IMG/VR virus record: IMGVR_UViG_3300017527_000718
Coordinates: 1 to 52,266 of that record
DNA: 52,266 nt
Strand: one strand, 5' to 3'
Source: a virus
Under the pieces are notes generated by a model. The model worked only from the letters and a program-made list of their open reading frames with translations. It did no database searches and was not told the origin of the DNA. Positions 7,639 through 15,463 of this stretch are shown one piece after another; position 1 is the first letter of the stretch; each line of letters starts with the position of its first letter. A program made the position numbers and the translations under genes.

Positions 7639-9045
7639 TTAGGACACCAAGCCCTGCCTGAAAGACTGCCCTGTGCCCTCCTGTGGCCCCAGACGGCCCG
7701 TTTTGGGTGTGTGAACAGCCATGGATCGCATCAATTGGTTGTAGATATCTAGATCACCCTGTAGGGGGTGCCCATCCAACACCGAGGAAAGCACTTGCTG
7801 TTTCGATTGCAAAATGCCACACAGCTTCTCCTCTATTGATCCCCCGGCCACCAAATACCAGCACCATGCCTCCTGCTTGGTGCCAATCCGGTGAATGCGA
7901 TCCTCAGCCTGCACCACCACCCCCGGCTGCCATGGCAACTCGACAAACACTACATTTGAGCTGGCTGTTAGCGTTATGCCCACCCCCGCAGCTCTGATAT
8001 TCCCAATCAGCAGCCGCAATGCGCCCCCTTGGAAACTATCCACAGCATGCTGTCTCCGCCGGCCGGTCAGCGAGCCATCAACCACGACCGAGGTGGCCTT
8101 GCACCTCCGCTCCAATGCCCGAGCTGCCGCCCGGTGCACACAATAGACCACCAATTGCTCGTCTGTGTCCTGGAGAAAGGTATTGATCCATTCCACGGCA
8201 TTTCGCAGCTTGAGACGGGCAGCCAACCGCAGCAGATACCCCGTTTTTGTCAGGCCCTCAGCTCTGGCAGCTTTGTTGGCCTTCTTGACATCCTTCTCTG
8301 CCAACCAATTCAGAAAGTCTTCGTTTGCCCGATCGTATTCGGCAGCATGATCCATCGGAAGAGTTATCACCCGTCGAATTTTGTCAGGTAGATCTGGCAG
8401 CACCTCGGTCTTGCGTCTCCTCACCATACAGCTATCAAGCAGCAATCGGTGCAGCTCTTCGGTATGGGTAGCCCCCGAATACTTTACACCCCAAGGCGTC
8501 CACCTCGGCCCACAATACCTCTCGGCGTATTTTAGCCGACTGCGGAATATGGATGGTCGGATCATTTGCAGGCCGTTAAACAACTCAATAGGCCTGTTGA
8601 CAAGGGGCGTCCCACTTAGACCGATGACATGGGGTGTTCCCTTCACAATTGCCTGGGCAGCCTTTGTCCGTTTTGTGCGGTTGGCAACGTACTGAATCTC
8701 ATCAAGAACAACAGTTTGAACACCGGCCTCTCGGATGTAATCCACCCAACCGGATAAGATGTCATAATTGATTATCAGAATGTCAAAACGGACCTTCCTT
8801 GATGGCATGCGGCCCTCAGCCGTTGTTGCCTCTATTTCCAATATCCTGCGTACCTGCTCTTCCCAATGGTATTTGACCGATGCTGGACAGACAACCACAG
8901 CCGGAAATGATGCCTGGTTGTTCCTCAGCAACCACCAGAGAGTCATGGCCGTCTTGCCCAACCCAGGATCACATGCCAGCAAAGCACGGCCACCAAATTG
9001 CTCGACCTCACACACGCACTCATCCTGGTATGAGAATGGCCTCAT
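7639..9045 (-). CDS. SNF2-family DEAD/DEAH helicase-like ATPase
   Basis: 468 aa. The N-terminal RecA lobe has a Q-like start (RPFSYQDECV), Walker A (CDPGLGKTAM, about residue 25), motif II (VVLDEIQYV) and motif III (LSGTPLVNRP). The C-terminal lobe has motif V-VI segments (GNIRAAGVGITLTASS, QAEDRIHRIGTKQEA). The order matches compact phage SNF2/SMARCAL1-like remodellers, used in replication fork or recombination work. The start overlaps the next gene upstream by 4 nt. Confidence 0.9.
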   Translation of the reverse strand: MRPFSYQDECVCEVEQFGGRALLACDPGLGKTAMTLWWLLRNNQASFPAVVVCPASVKYHWEEQVRRILEIEATTAEGRMPSRKVRFDILIINYDILSGWVDYIREAGVQTVVLDEIQYVANRTKRTKAAQAIVKGTPHVIGLSGTPLVNRPIELFNGLQMIRPSIFRSRLKYAERYCGPRWTPWGVKYSGATHTEELHRLLLDSCMVRRRKTEVLPDLPDKIRRVITLPMDHAAEYDRANEDFLNWLAEKDVKKANKAARAEGLTKTGYLLRLAARLKLRNAVEWINTFLQDTDEQLVVYCVHRAAARALERRCKATSVVVDGSLTGRRRQHAVDSFQGGALRLLIGNIRAAGVGITLTASSNVVFVELPWQPGVVVQAEDRIHRIGTKQEAWCWYLVAGGSIEEKLCGILQSKQQVLSSVLDGHPLQGDLDIYNQLMRSMAVHTPKTGRLGPQEGTGQSFRQGLVS

Positions 9046-9233
9046 TTGCCTTTGCCTCTAACAAGCACCTCAACCACCTTCTGCATCTCCCCGAAATGAC
9101 GACGGCAGAACGGCTTGCCGTCCATTCTGACGTAGCCCCGACCATTGCATCGGACGGGCTTGCCGGCTGCATCCAGCCCCACCTCCCGGCAGCAGTGATC
9201 TTGTGTGGGCAAAAGACCCATTAACTTTGTCAT
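9042..9233 (-). CDS. Small Cys/His protein
   Basis: 63 aa. Cys/His residues (HCC at 14-15, C29, C43, H46) are arranged like a small treble-clef or HNH-like zinc site, ending in a basic tail. AGGAG precedes the ATG and its stop overlaps the SNF2 start (ATGA). It could be a zinc-binding partner of the helicase; too short to assign. Confidence 0.6.
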   Translation of the reverse strand: MTKLMGLLPTQDHCCREVGLDAAGKPVRCNGRGYVRMDGKPFCRRHFGEMQKVVEVLVRGKGK

Positions 9234-9235
9234 GA

Positions 9236-9490
9236 CTAATCTCCTGAGTGATTGGACTTGCCGCCATCAACGATGATCGGGACACACCTATCGGCTGGCC
9301 ACTCCGGATGACTCCACCTATTGAATTCGAAAAGAACATCCCGCACCTTCCGGATCATGGCTTTGTGGTGTGGATGATCGGGTGGGTACAAAGCAGCCAG
9401 TTCACCATACCCATCGGCTTCCCGCAGAGCCCGGCTGCGTTTCAGGAACAAGATGTTGACGCCAGCCCATGTCACTGGTGGTACTTTCAC
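9236..9490 (-). CDS. Hypothetical protein
   Basis: 84 aa, starting at a GTG at 9490 with AGGAG 8 nt upstream; its first bases overlap the stop of the gene upstream. It contains LYPPDHPHHKAMIRKVRDVL and a tryptophan-rich segment. No motif of known function. Confidence 0.6.
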   Translation of the reverse strand: MKVPPVTWAGVNILFLKRSRALREADGYGELAALYPPDHPHHKAMIRKVRDVLFEFNRWSHPEWPADRCVPIIVDGGKSNHSGD

Positions 9491-9897
9491 AATCCACTCT
9501 CCTGCAGCCTTTTTATAGCATCTTGCACTGCTGCCACAGCGTCAACCACTGTCAAGTACGGATCGTCCTCTTCGTCAAATGCCAATGGAAAACCAGCACT
9601 TCCAAAAGCATCAAAGCACTTCCACATGTAATCCATGCCCCGCTGCATCTGCACTTGTAAGAAGGACAGCTTCACACCATTAGGAATAGTGGGCCACAAT
9701 CGAAGAAACAGGCAACGTGCTTCATCCATCGGCGTTTTGTTGCTCCGCTTGTATGGCCAGCGAAGATCAATGGGCACATCGTGCTCATCGTAGAACCCAG
9801 GCTGTGACTTCGCAGCTAACATGAAGATCTCTACAATCTCCTTCCGGCTGATCTTGTCGATGCCACGGGTCGGGAATGGTAGGGCGTAAATACTCAT
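9487..9897 (-). CDS. Hypothetical protein
   Basis: 136 aa from the ATG at 9897, chosen over one at 9936 because AGGAGA lies just upstream. Alpha/beta composition with WPYKRSNKTPMDEARCLFLR in the middle and an acidic EEDD patch near the C-terminus. It overlaps the next gene by 4 nt. Family not recognised. Confidence 0.65.
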   Translation of the reverse strand: MSIYALPFPTRGIDKISRKEIVEIFMLAAKSQPGFYDEHDVPIDLRWPYKRSNKTPMDEARCLFLRLWPTIPNGVKLSFLQVQMQRGMDYMWKCFDAFGSAGFPLAFDEEDDPYLTVVDAVAAVQDAIKRLQESGL

Positions 9898-10183
9898 CTG
9901 GAAATCTCCTGATTGAAAAAGGGGAGAGGGCAGCAACCCCAGGTGTTGGTGAGCCTGTCGTCGCAGCCACTGCCCCCTCCTACCTCGTGTCGATAGCTGA
10001 GTTTTGGCGGACTTTCATCATCCGCCTCGATTCATTTTACACTTCCTTTCAGCTCTTCGCCGTTTGTGTCTTATCCGTGCTTCCTACGCACCAAGAGGTA
10101 ATTAAATCGAGGTCTTCTGAGCAAGTAGCTCTTACAACACAATCATAGGCGTCACCACCTTTCTTAAAGAACCTCCACTTCTC
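9898..10183 (-). other. Gap with little gene content
   Basis: About 290 nt. The minus strand continues, in frame after the stop of the small peptide at 10184-10252, for 43 codons without another stop (to about 10052). That stretch has protein-like composition (KWRFFKKGGDAYDCVVR) but no own start codon with a ribosome site. A 6-bp inverted repeat (GGCGGA/TCCGCC, 10006-10026) lies further on. No promoter or tRNA was found. Confidence 0.4.
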
Positions 10184-10252
10184 TTATACGGGAAGGTCAT
10201 CCATCAACGAAACAATGTAAACCGCCAAGATCAAAATCAACAACTCGGTCAT
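10184..10252 (-). CDS. Small 22-aa hydrophobic peptide
   Basis: ATG at 10252 directly follows the TGA of the upstream gene, with GAGGGGA about 8 nt before. The peptide is 22 aa, with a hydrophobic run LLILILAVYIVSL and a DD near the end, so it could insert in the membrane. It is too short to test by composition. The same frame stays open for 43 codons after its TAA stop, so a longer broken gene is also possible. Confidence 0.45.
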   Translation of the reverse strand: MTELLILILAVYIVSLMDDLPV

Positions 10253-10699
10253 TCAAATTTCCCCTCGCAACTTCCGTCTGCGAACCTCGTTCTTGGAAAT
10301 GCCCAGCTCCTCAGCAATCTGTTTGATCGACATTCCGGGATGCGTGGATGTTCCAGGTGCCACACAGGCATCCGATGGGGCAGGCTTTCGCCTCGTGGCT
10401 TTCAAGTCGCCAGTAATGCCATCAGTCCTGATTTTGTATCTTGGCGCACCTGTGTGGTACTGCTGGAAGGCCCTGCACTTCCCTTGGCTATATGCCGGAC
10501 ATCCATCGCAAATGTTGCCCCCCGTAACCTCCAGCAAACCGGCGAACATCACTGCAAACTGATGATGAGCTATCTGAAAATCGTTGTGTATGTCCGCCCC
10601 CGTTTGGATGCACCCAGCATGAAACAGCTGCTCAAACGTTGCGTTCAGCTGCCCTCGTGGACATGGTTTCGATTGTTGGGACACTTTACTCAACATCAT
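10253..10699 (-). CDS. Cys-motif protein with C-terminal helix-turn-helix
   Basis: 148 aa. A CDGCPAYSQGKC motif (about residues 64-75) could bind metal. The last 30 residues (MSIKQIAEELGISKNEVRRR) form a textbook helix-turn-helix of the homeodomain-like type. It probably binds DNA, as a small regulator or replication accessory. The start overlaps the upstream gene by 4 nt. Confidence 0.7.
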   Translation of the reverse strand: MMLSKVSQQSKPCPRGQLNATFEQLFHAGCIQTGADIHNDFQIAHHQFAVMFAGLLEVTGGNICDGCPAYSQGKCRAFQQYHTGAPRYKIRTDGITGDLKATRRKPAPSDACVAPGTSTHPGMSIKQIAEELGISKNEVRRRKLRGEI

Positions 10700-10884
10700 T
10701 TTTCATCCTCCCAAGGCCAATGACAATCTGAGAAATCAACATCCTTCATGGTTCGATTCAGATCCCGCCTACTTTCGAGGGCCTCTTTCTTCGTCTCAAA
10801 TGGTCCGTAGGGCCCATCCTCCTCATCTCCTGTTATCCACCAGTACCGGCCCAACCGCCGTACAACCAGCTTGACTCCCATCAT
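10696..10884 (-). CDS. Hypothetical small protein
   Basis: 62 aa: beta-strand-like start (VKLVVRRLGRYWWITG), then a helix with ETKKEALESRRDLNR, ending in an acidic, Trp-containing tail. It overlaps its neighbours by 4 nt on both sides, between the sigma-like gene and the HTH gene. Family not recognised. Confidence 0.65.
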   Translation of the reverse strand: MMGVKLVVRRLGRYWWITGDEEDGPYGPFETKKEALESRRDLNRTMKDVDFSDCHWPWEDEK

Positions 10885-11411
10885 AACTCGGCCTGCAATT
10901 CCACAAAGGCGTCTGTGATGCGGCCCATCATCCAGCCCTGCCCTGCCAGATACGCTCTTATGATACCACGCTTGTCGGTTGTCGTTTCCAGTAGGGCTCG
11001 CAACTCCTCCCCAGATTCCAAGATCGTCGAAACCACGGCTCTTGCATCATCCGACAAATTCTCATAGCGATCCTGGCCCCGGTAATCAGCGACCCATTCC
11101 AACTTGCTCGGGTCTCGGTAGATCCACCTATTTTTGGAGCACTTCTTGCATTCATTCTGCAGGCCATTTGCTACGGCTCGATATAAGTAGGTGGTGAAAC
11201 TACTCCCCTGCTTCGGGTCCCATCGCAAATAAGCCCTTAGAAAAATCTCGGTGGCTGTGCCCATGCGATCGAGGAATTCGCAACTGCCACCACCCTCGTA
11301 GCGGCATCGCATGTACTTCCAGCAAATCTTCCGCAGCATGTTTTCCACATCACGATATGTTTCCAGGACAGCGTCATGCTCGGTATCGTGCTCGGCTGCT
11401 TTTGTGATCAT
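10881..11411 (-). CDS. Phage sigma-70-like factor
   Basis: 176 aa. The first half matches sigma region 2: helices around ENMLRKICWKYMRC, then FLRAYLRWDPKQGSSFTTYLYRAV, the core-binding and -10 recognition helices. After a short linker the last 60 residues resemble a reduced region 4 (IRAYLAGQGWMMGRITDAF). It may direct host RNA polymerase to other phage promoters. No second class of promoter was identified in the window. A DNA-binding protein with a sigma-like fold only is the alternative. Confidence 0.7.
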   Translation of the reverse strand: MITKAAEHDTEHDAVLETYRDVENMLRKICWKYMRCRYEGGGSCEFLDRMGTATEIFLRAYLRWDPKQGSSFTTYLYRAVANGLQNECKKCSKNRWIYRDPSKLEWVADYRGQDRYENLSDDARAVVSTILESGEELRALLETTTDKRGIIRAYLAGQGWMMGRITDAFVELQAEL

Positions 11412-11465
11412 TGCGTTCTCCTAAAAATGGGGGCAGCCCCAAAGGGCCACCCCCATCCCCAAAAC

Positions 11466-12515
11466 TTAAGCGGATACGCCAGCCCAATCCTCGGGGGGCA
11501 GCTCGATGATCTGCCCGCCGGCCGATTCCATTTCCGTCGCCCGGTTGTAATCCTCGACATCCTGCGAGGCTCGCGTGACTGCGTTGGCCAGGCCCCACTG
11601 TGTCAGGTCACCGCCTCGGATCAGGTGGCTCAGGACATTGTCCTGCTCGCCCTCGGAGAAATCGAGCTTGGATGCCACGGCCTCGACCGCCTTGATGGGG
11701 TTGCTCAAATCCCGGCCCATCGAATCCTTGTACTCCAGCAATCTCCGGTCGAATCGCTCCTGATCAAACAAGGATGTCGTCGTGTCGACCACCTTGTTCC
11801 AGAATGCCGCGTCTTCCAGCCGCCTGGTCTCGTCGCGGAAAAACTCACGGGCCCCGTCCATGGGGTCGTTTCCCCTGCCCAGGTGGGTTTTGCGGACGGC
11901 CACACTCCGGATCATTCCATTGATACACACCAGGCGATAATCCATCTCCTCGATCTTGAGGGCCCCGGCACCCACCTCGCTGTTTGCCACCACAATCCCA
12001 GCCTGGATTGTGTCCCCCTCCTGCACATCACCGATGATCTTCGGCGTTGTCGCCTTCAGGTAAAACCAATCCTCCGTGATGTCGCTGCTCACCACCTCGG
12101 CATCCAATTCGCCCAGCTTTGGCAGCACGGCAGCCGCCAGATCGTAGTTGTCGAGGGGGCGGTATCGATCACTGAGAAGTGCTCGCACATCCCCATCCAT
12201 TGTCCGTAGCAGCTTTCGTTTCGGCGCCGCTCGCAGCCAATGGTTGAGATTCAGGGCGAGCAGATCGGGGGCTTGATCTGCCATCCGATCGTAGTACTTC
12301 TTTGGGATGTCCAATGCCAACCCAAATTGCCGATGCGCCGTCTTGCGCAGCGGCATCTCGGTGGCACCATCCCCCGGCAGATCGACGGCCAGCACGACGC
12401 TGTCATTCGCCAGGGCAAACTGCATCGACCGGGTGTCGATCAGGTAGTCCCGTTTGGACTTCCTTTGCCGTTCCAACTCCTCGGCCAACCCCTGGATTTG
12501 TAAACCCTGTCGCAT
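11466..12515 (-). CDS. DUF932-like protein
   Basis: 349 aa. The segment around RALLSDRYRPLDNYDLAAAV (about residues 111-130) and the following strands match phage/plasmid proteins of the DUF932 group. Their biochemical role is not settled. A perfect AGGAGG lies before the ATG. It is the first gene after promoter P5, so it is probably repressed along with the other early units. Confidence 0.65.
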   Translation of the reverse strand: MRQGLQIQGLAEELERQRKSKRDYLIDTRSMQFALANDSVVLAVDLPGDGATEMPLRKTAHRQFGLALDIPKKYYDRMADQAPDLLALNLNHWLRAAPKRKLLRTMDGDVRALLSDRYRPLDNYDLAAAVLPKLGELDAEVVSSDITEDWFYLKATTPKIIGDVQEGDTIQAGIVVANSEVGAGALKIEEMDYRLVCINGMIRSVAVRKTHLGRGNDPMDGAREFFRDETRRLEDAAFWNKVVDTTTSLFDQERFDRRLLEYKDSMGRDLSNPIKAVEAVASKLDFSEGEQDNVLSHLIRGGDLTQWGLANAVTRASQDVEDYNRATEMESAGGQIIELPPEDWAGVSA

Positions 12516-12560
12516 CGTTCAATCCTCCTGCGTGGTGGTTGCTTCAGCTTCCATGGTTGA

Positions 12561-12589
12561 ACTATAGTGTCTGGCACTACAATTGTCAA
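12561..12589 (-). promoter_or_regulatory. Promoter P5 with operator variant
   Basis: Minus strand: TTGACA (12584-12589), 17-nt spacer, TATAGT (12561-12566). A degenerate form of the P1 palindrome (CTATAGTGTC-T-GGCACTACAA on the plus strand) overlies the -10 box and spacer. It drives the DUF932-like gene at 11466-12515 and probably the genes beyond. Confidence 0.75.
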
Positions 12590-12614
12590 GGCCCCTTCTC
12601 TGCTCCTTGCAAAA

Positions 12615-12959
12615 CTAATTCTCGAAAGAATCATTCAGCATCTCCAGGGCTGGGGTGGCGGTCAGCCCCATTTCCCCCTCAAGCCGAATCAGCTCGTTGG
12701 TGACGATCTTCAGGGCCGCTCGCATCTGGACCAGACTCGCTGGGCCATGGCCATTGCTGCCGCCCTTCGTCGTGGCAACGTCCATCGTTTTGCGGGCCCC
12801 AAGAATGTTTGCCGCCGTCACCGGCCGCCCGATCCTCCGACCGGCAAACTCGGCGAAAGCCTTGTCGGTCCATTTCCCAGCCGCAAACTCCGCCTTGTGC
12901 TCCAGCACCAAATCCTCCAACTTGCGGCATGCGCCTCGGTCTAGCATGTTGCGTGTCAT
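12615..12959 (-). CDS. Hypothetical helical protein
   Basis: 114 aa from the ATG at 12959, preceded by AAGGAGAA at 7 nt; an upstream in-frame ATG at 12992 has no such site. It contains a segment like a winged-helix or small helical DNA-binding domain (KWTDKAFAEFAGRRIGRPVTA, about residues 29-48) and a C-terminal helix. No family assigned. Confidence 0.65.
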   Translation of the reverse strand: MTRNMLDRGACRKLEDLVLEHKAEFAAGKWTDKAFAEFAGRRIGRPVTAANILGARKTMDVATTKGGSNGHGPASLVQMRAALKIVTNELIRLEGEMGLTATPALEMLNDSFEN

Positions 12960-12992
12960 ATCAATTCTCCTTGTGTAATGGGGACAAAACAA

Positions 12993-13535
12993 TCAACCAG
13001 CATCATACTTATCGGGTTCCGCTTTCTCGTGCTCCCGCAGTTCCCTTCGCAAGTTATCTCGGGCGAATCTCCATCTCCTCCATGCAGCTCTTGGTTTGCG
13101 TGGGGTGGATGCGGCCTCGGCAAAATAGACTCTGCGTTGTCTGTCCCCATTGGGGATTGCCAATCTAGCTAATATGGGCCGTGGCAAATCCAAATACTCC
13201 ACCCACAACTGAATCAGCAAAGCAGCGAAGACGGGCCCATGCCAAGCGCCGTCGTTTGGGCCTGCTATTGCATGAGCCACCTCATGCAATACGGTCAGCT
13301 CGTTTCGTGCCCATTGGGGAAGAACGATTTTGTGTTCATAGGGGTAGTAACTCGCAGGCCCCCGCCGCTGCTGTTTTCTTACGGCTTTGGGGGGTTTTGC
13401 ACCAGGCTTGTAATCGTCGTAGACCTTGTTGATCAACTCCTGACACTCCTCCAGGGTCAGGGTAAGGGCTCCAAACTTGCTGCGCACTCTGACTCCCCAA
13501 TTGTAAACGGCTTGGCGTTGGGAATCCCTAGCCAT
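12993..13535 (-). CDS. SprT-like zinc metallopeptidase domain protein
   Basis: 180 aa, starting at 13535 after AAAGGAG. It has the HExxH motif LHEVAHAIAG with a later WHG (third ligand candidate). This fits SprT/Spartan-like phage proteins, which cleave DNA-bound proteins in the host family. The C-terminus is basic (RAAWRRWRFARDNLRRE), as expected for DNA association. No separate Cys zinc ribbon is seen. Confidence 0.75.
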   Translation of the reverse strand: MARDSQRQAVYNWGVRVRSKFGALTLTLEECQELINKVYDDYKPGAKPPKAVRKQQRRGPASYYPYEHKIVLPQWARNELTVLHEVAHAIAGPNDGAWHGPVFAALLIQLWVEYLDLPRPILARLAIPNGDRQRRVYFAEAASTPRKPRAAWRRWRFARDNLRRELREHEKAEPDKYDAG

Positions 13536-13536
13536 G

Positions 13537-13812
13537 TCAAGCTCCTTTGCTGCTACAATCCCGCAGCCACTCCTCGCCCACAACCACTCGGAGTGTGCTG
13601 TGATGATACCAAGTCGGCCAGCCGCATGCGTTGGGATGCCGAACTATGGTCCGCCCGCTGAGGGTCGTGTGGTAGTAGCCACGGCCAACCAACTCCGGGG
13701 TCTGGTTGCTGGAGGGAATGACCTCCACTGGCCTTGTGTTCCTGGGGTTGAGCCCAGCCGCAATTCGGGCCCGCTTTCTCTGTTCTCTGGTTGTTTCGAT
13801 CGTAGTCGTCAT
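13537..13812 (-). CDS. Hypothetical basic protein
   Basis: 91 aa from ATG 13812 after AAAGGAGCTTGAC, the same initiation sequence as at 13535 and 14095. It has a basic N-terminus (REQRKRARIAAGLNPR) and a His/Trp-containing C-terminus (PTWYHHSTLRVVVGEEW). Probably DNA- or RNA-associated; not assigned. Confidence 0.65.
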   Translation of the reverse strand: MTTTIETTREQRKRARIAAGLNPRNTRPVEVIPSSNQTPELVGRGYYHTTLSGRTIVRHPNACGWPTWYHHSTLRVVVGEEWLRDCSSKGA

Positions 13813-13813
13813 G

Positions 13814-14095
13814 TCAAGCTCCTTTCGCCGTCTTGAGTTTGCTGTGGACCAGGTACTCCACCCGTGAAGGATCAGGGAACCTCCGCCTGTCGCCAACATC
13901 CGAAAGGCCAGGATCGAACCCGGCTGGAACCTCACGTTTTTCGAGATAGCGAAAACCAGCGTAGGTATTGTTTGCCATCAGCACCTCTTCCAGCAGGCTA
14001 TTCCACCCCCAACGGCAGTCAGCTTCGCAGGTGCTGTTCCTGTTCCGGCTGTTGACCCGTTCGATCAGATCCCTGATTTTTACTGTCTGTCTCAT
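13814..14095 (-). CDS. Hypothetical protein
   Basis: 93 aa starting at 14095 (AAGGAGCTTGGC upstream). A much longer in-frame extension to 14398 overlaps the next gene in another frame and looks non-coding, so I reject it. Contains NSRNRNSTCEADCRWGW with two cysteines. Function unknown. Confidence 0.65.
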   Translation of the reverse strand: MRQTVKIRDLIERVNSRNRNSTCEADCRWGWNSLLEEVLMANNTYAGFRYLEKREVPAGFDPGLSDVGDRRRFPDPSRVEYLVHSKLKTAKGA

Positions 14096-14133
14096 GCCAA
14101 GCTCCTTGGTTGCCGTTGGTGGGAAATGGGGGG

Positions 14134-14361
14134 CTATGTCCGATCTCGCAAGGCGTCGGCCATCCGCTGGAGGAAGTCGCTGTCCTTCTCCCTCTGAACA
14201 TCCACATAGCCGCCTGTGTAGGCTCTTTGCATGGCCATCTCCTGCAGCATGCCGCCCAAATCTTCGAGAAACTTCATCTGGCCCTGGGGGGTCAAGGCAT
14301 CCTCTGCTCCCCTTTGAATCGTCCTGGCTACCCCTACTGCGGTCAGTGTGCCGTTTCTCAT
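14134..14361 (-). CDS. Hypothetical helical protein, first gene after P2
   Basis: 75 aa, mostly helical (QGQMKFLEDLGGMLQEMAMQ). The ATG follows AAAGGAGAAACG of the shared leader, about 45 nt from the -10 box of P2, so it is probably repressor controlled. Not recognised. Confidence 0.7.
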   Translation of the reverse strand: MRNGTLTAVGVARTIQRGAEDALTPQGQMKFLEDLGGMLQEMAMQRAYTGGYVDVQREKDSDFLQRMADALRDRT

Positions 14362-14406
14362 CGTTTCTCCTTTCGTGGTTCCCTTTCCTCTCCCTCATCT
14401 ACTACT

Positions 14407-14434
14407 ATTATAGCGTCTGACGCTATAAAGTCAA
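14407..14434 (-). promoter_or_regulatory. Promoter P2 with perfect palindromic operator
   Basis: TTGACT (14429-14434), 16-nt spacer, TATAAT (14407-14412) on the minus strand, with the same 21-bp palindrome as P1 at 14408-14428. Upstream, 14435-14469 is repeated almost exactly ahead of P3. The leader matches P1, P3 and P4. Confidence 0.85.
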
Positions 14435-14542
14435 GGGTACGGGGCCCATATTCTGATCTTTTCTGGATGGACTTTGGGGCGTTGGTTGGCCGTCTGACGC
14501 CCATCTAACCTACTAGGCAAAGGATACCAACCCACCCCCCAG

Positions 14543-14583
14543 AACGGCGACAGGGGCCGCCAGGTGGCCCCTGGGATGCCGTT
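14543..14583 (-). other. Strong two-part hairpin between genes
   Basis: Outer arms AACGGC (14543-14548) and GCCGTT (14578-14583) enclose an 8-bp stem CAGGGGCC/GGCCCCTG (14551-14558, 14566-14573). There is no T-run on the minus strand, but TTTT follows on the plus strand. It sits between the end of the P3 unit and promoter P2, so it may close the P3 transcript. Confidence 0.55.
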
Positions 14584-14622
14584 TTGGCTCTTTGTCCAAT
14601 CTCCTTGAAGTGGTTGGGGTGA

Positions 14623-14856
14623 TCAGTCAGCCTCGCCGATCATTCGGGCGAACGCCTCGGGATCATCTTCTTCCCACACGGGATCGCCATTGGTGAACGC
14701 GCCCCGCATCTCGTAATCGCAGGCATCGGTGCGATAGGCGAAGACATGTACCTGCGCCTCCCCCTCGCCAATCAGGTCGAAGATGCCCAGGTGGCGGGCC
14801 TCGGTCACTGTGGCGCCGGTGATGTGGCCCTGAATCCGCTCTTCTAAAGTCTGCAT
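14623..14856 (-). CDS. Hypothetical acidic protein
   Basis: 77 aa from ATG 14856, where GGAGGGAGAG stands just before; an ATG 24 nt upstream (14880) is also possible. Mixed alpha/beta with acidic C-terminus (VWEEDDPEAFARMI). Downstream lies the hairpin 14543-14583. Not recognised. Confidence 0.6.
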   Translation of the reverse strand: MQTLEERIQGHITGATVTEARHLGIFDLIGEGEAQVHVFAYRTDACDYEMRGAFTNGDPVWEEDDPEAFARMIGEAD

Positions 14857-14883
14857 CGTCTCTCCCTCCAGGTTGGTCATCGT

Positions 14884-15093
14884 CTAGCCCTCGTTCACGG
14901 GCACGGTGTAGGTCTTGTTGTCCCTGCGGCACAGGTATGCCATCTTGATGCCGGCGGCCTGCATCCGATCGGCCTCGGCCTGCTTCATCGTGTAGTGATC
15001 ACCGTCGACAATCACGGCCACACCGTCGCCCGAGCACTCCAGGTGTTGCAGTGCCTCGAATCCGCCGGGGTGGTGGGTTGCGGTGAATCGCAT
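14884..15093 (-). CDS. Hypothetical small protein
   Basis: 69 aa from ATG 15093 after AGGAGG; the in-frame extension upstream to 15210 is a proline/glycine-rich non-coding look-alike. Beta-rich with one cysteine pair (C21, C55 approx.). A GC hairpin at 15113-15138 lies right before its ribosome site and may modulate its translation. Confidence 0.6.
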   Translation of the reverse strand: MRFTATHHPGGFEALQHLECSGDGVAVIVDGDHYTMKQAEADRMQAAGIKMAYLCRRDNKTYTVPVNEG

Positions 15094-15112
15094 CGTTTCG
15101 GCCTCCTGCAAC

Positions 15113-15138
15113 CCCCGGGCCCCGCGTGGGGCCCGGGG
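15113..15138 (-). other. Perfect 11-bp GC hairpin between two genes
   Basis: Arms CCCCGGGCCCC (15113-15123) and GGGGCCCGGGG (15128-15138) with a 4-nt loop. No T-run follows on either strand in the minus reading. It lies between the stop of the gene at 15152 and the AGGAGG of the next gene, within the P3 unit. Confidence 0.6.
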
Positions 15139-15151
15139 TGGGTGGTGGTGG

Positions 15152-15424
15152 TTAGTTATCGAATTTGGCCTTTGCTGCAACCATCCTCCAGGCGGTCTCG
15201 CTACTGCCATTGTATCGGCCAGCTTCGGTGTCCATCTGGCCCAACTGGTGGCCGAAGAAGTAGGCTTCCGAATGCTCGTGGCTCACCTGCGTCGTGGTGT
15301 GGGGTCCGTCCATCACGCGCTTTCTCAGGCGGTTGTTTTTCACCTCCCAAGCGGCGTCGTGGTAGCCATCATTGAACCGGACTCGGATGTCGTGGTCACT
15401 CGGCTTGCGGGTTTTGGCCTTCAT
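15152..15424 (-). CDS. Hypothetical basic/His-rich protein, first gene after P3
   Basis: 90 aa, basic and His-rich (VSHEHSEAYFFGHQLGQM). The shared leader with AAAGGAG precedes the ATG. It contains a GYHDAAWEVKNNR segment of strand-helix type. Probably an early, repressor-controlled gene; family unknown. Confidence 0.7.
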   Translation of the reverse strand: MKAKTRKPSDHDIRVRFNDGYHDAAWEVKNNRLRKRVMDGPHTTTQVSHEHSEAYFFGHQLGQMDTEAGRYNGSSETAWRMVAAKAKFDN

Positions 15425-15463
15425 CGTTTCTCCTTTCGTGGTTCCCTTTCCTCATCTACTACT

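Noticed and set aside
10060-10180. tRNA-like sequence in the gap near 10.1 kb
   Set aside because: No T-loop consensus and no cloverleaf could be drawn.
11376-12209. 277-codon plus-strand frame over the DUF932-like gene
   Set aside because: Shadow of a well supported minus-strand gene with strong ribosome site and promoter.
14096-14398. Long N-terminal extension of the gene at 13814-14095
   Set aside because: It overlaps the gene at 14134-14361 and promoter P2; composition is Arg/Gly/Asp-rich shadow.
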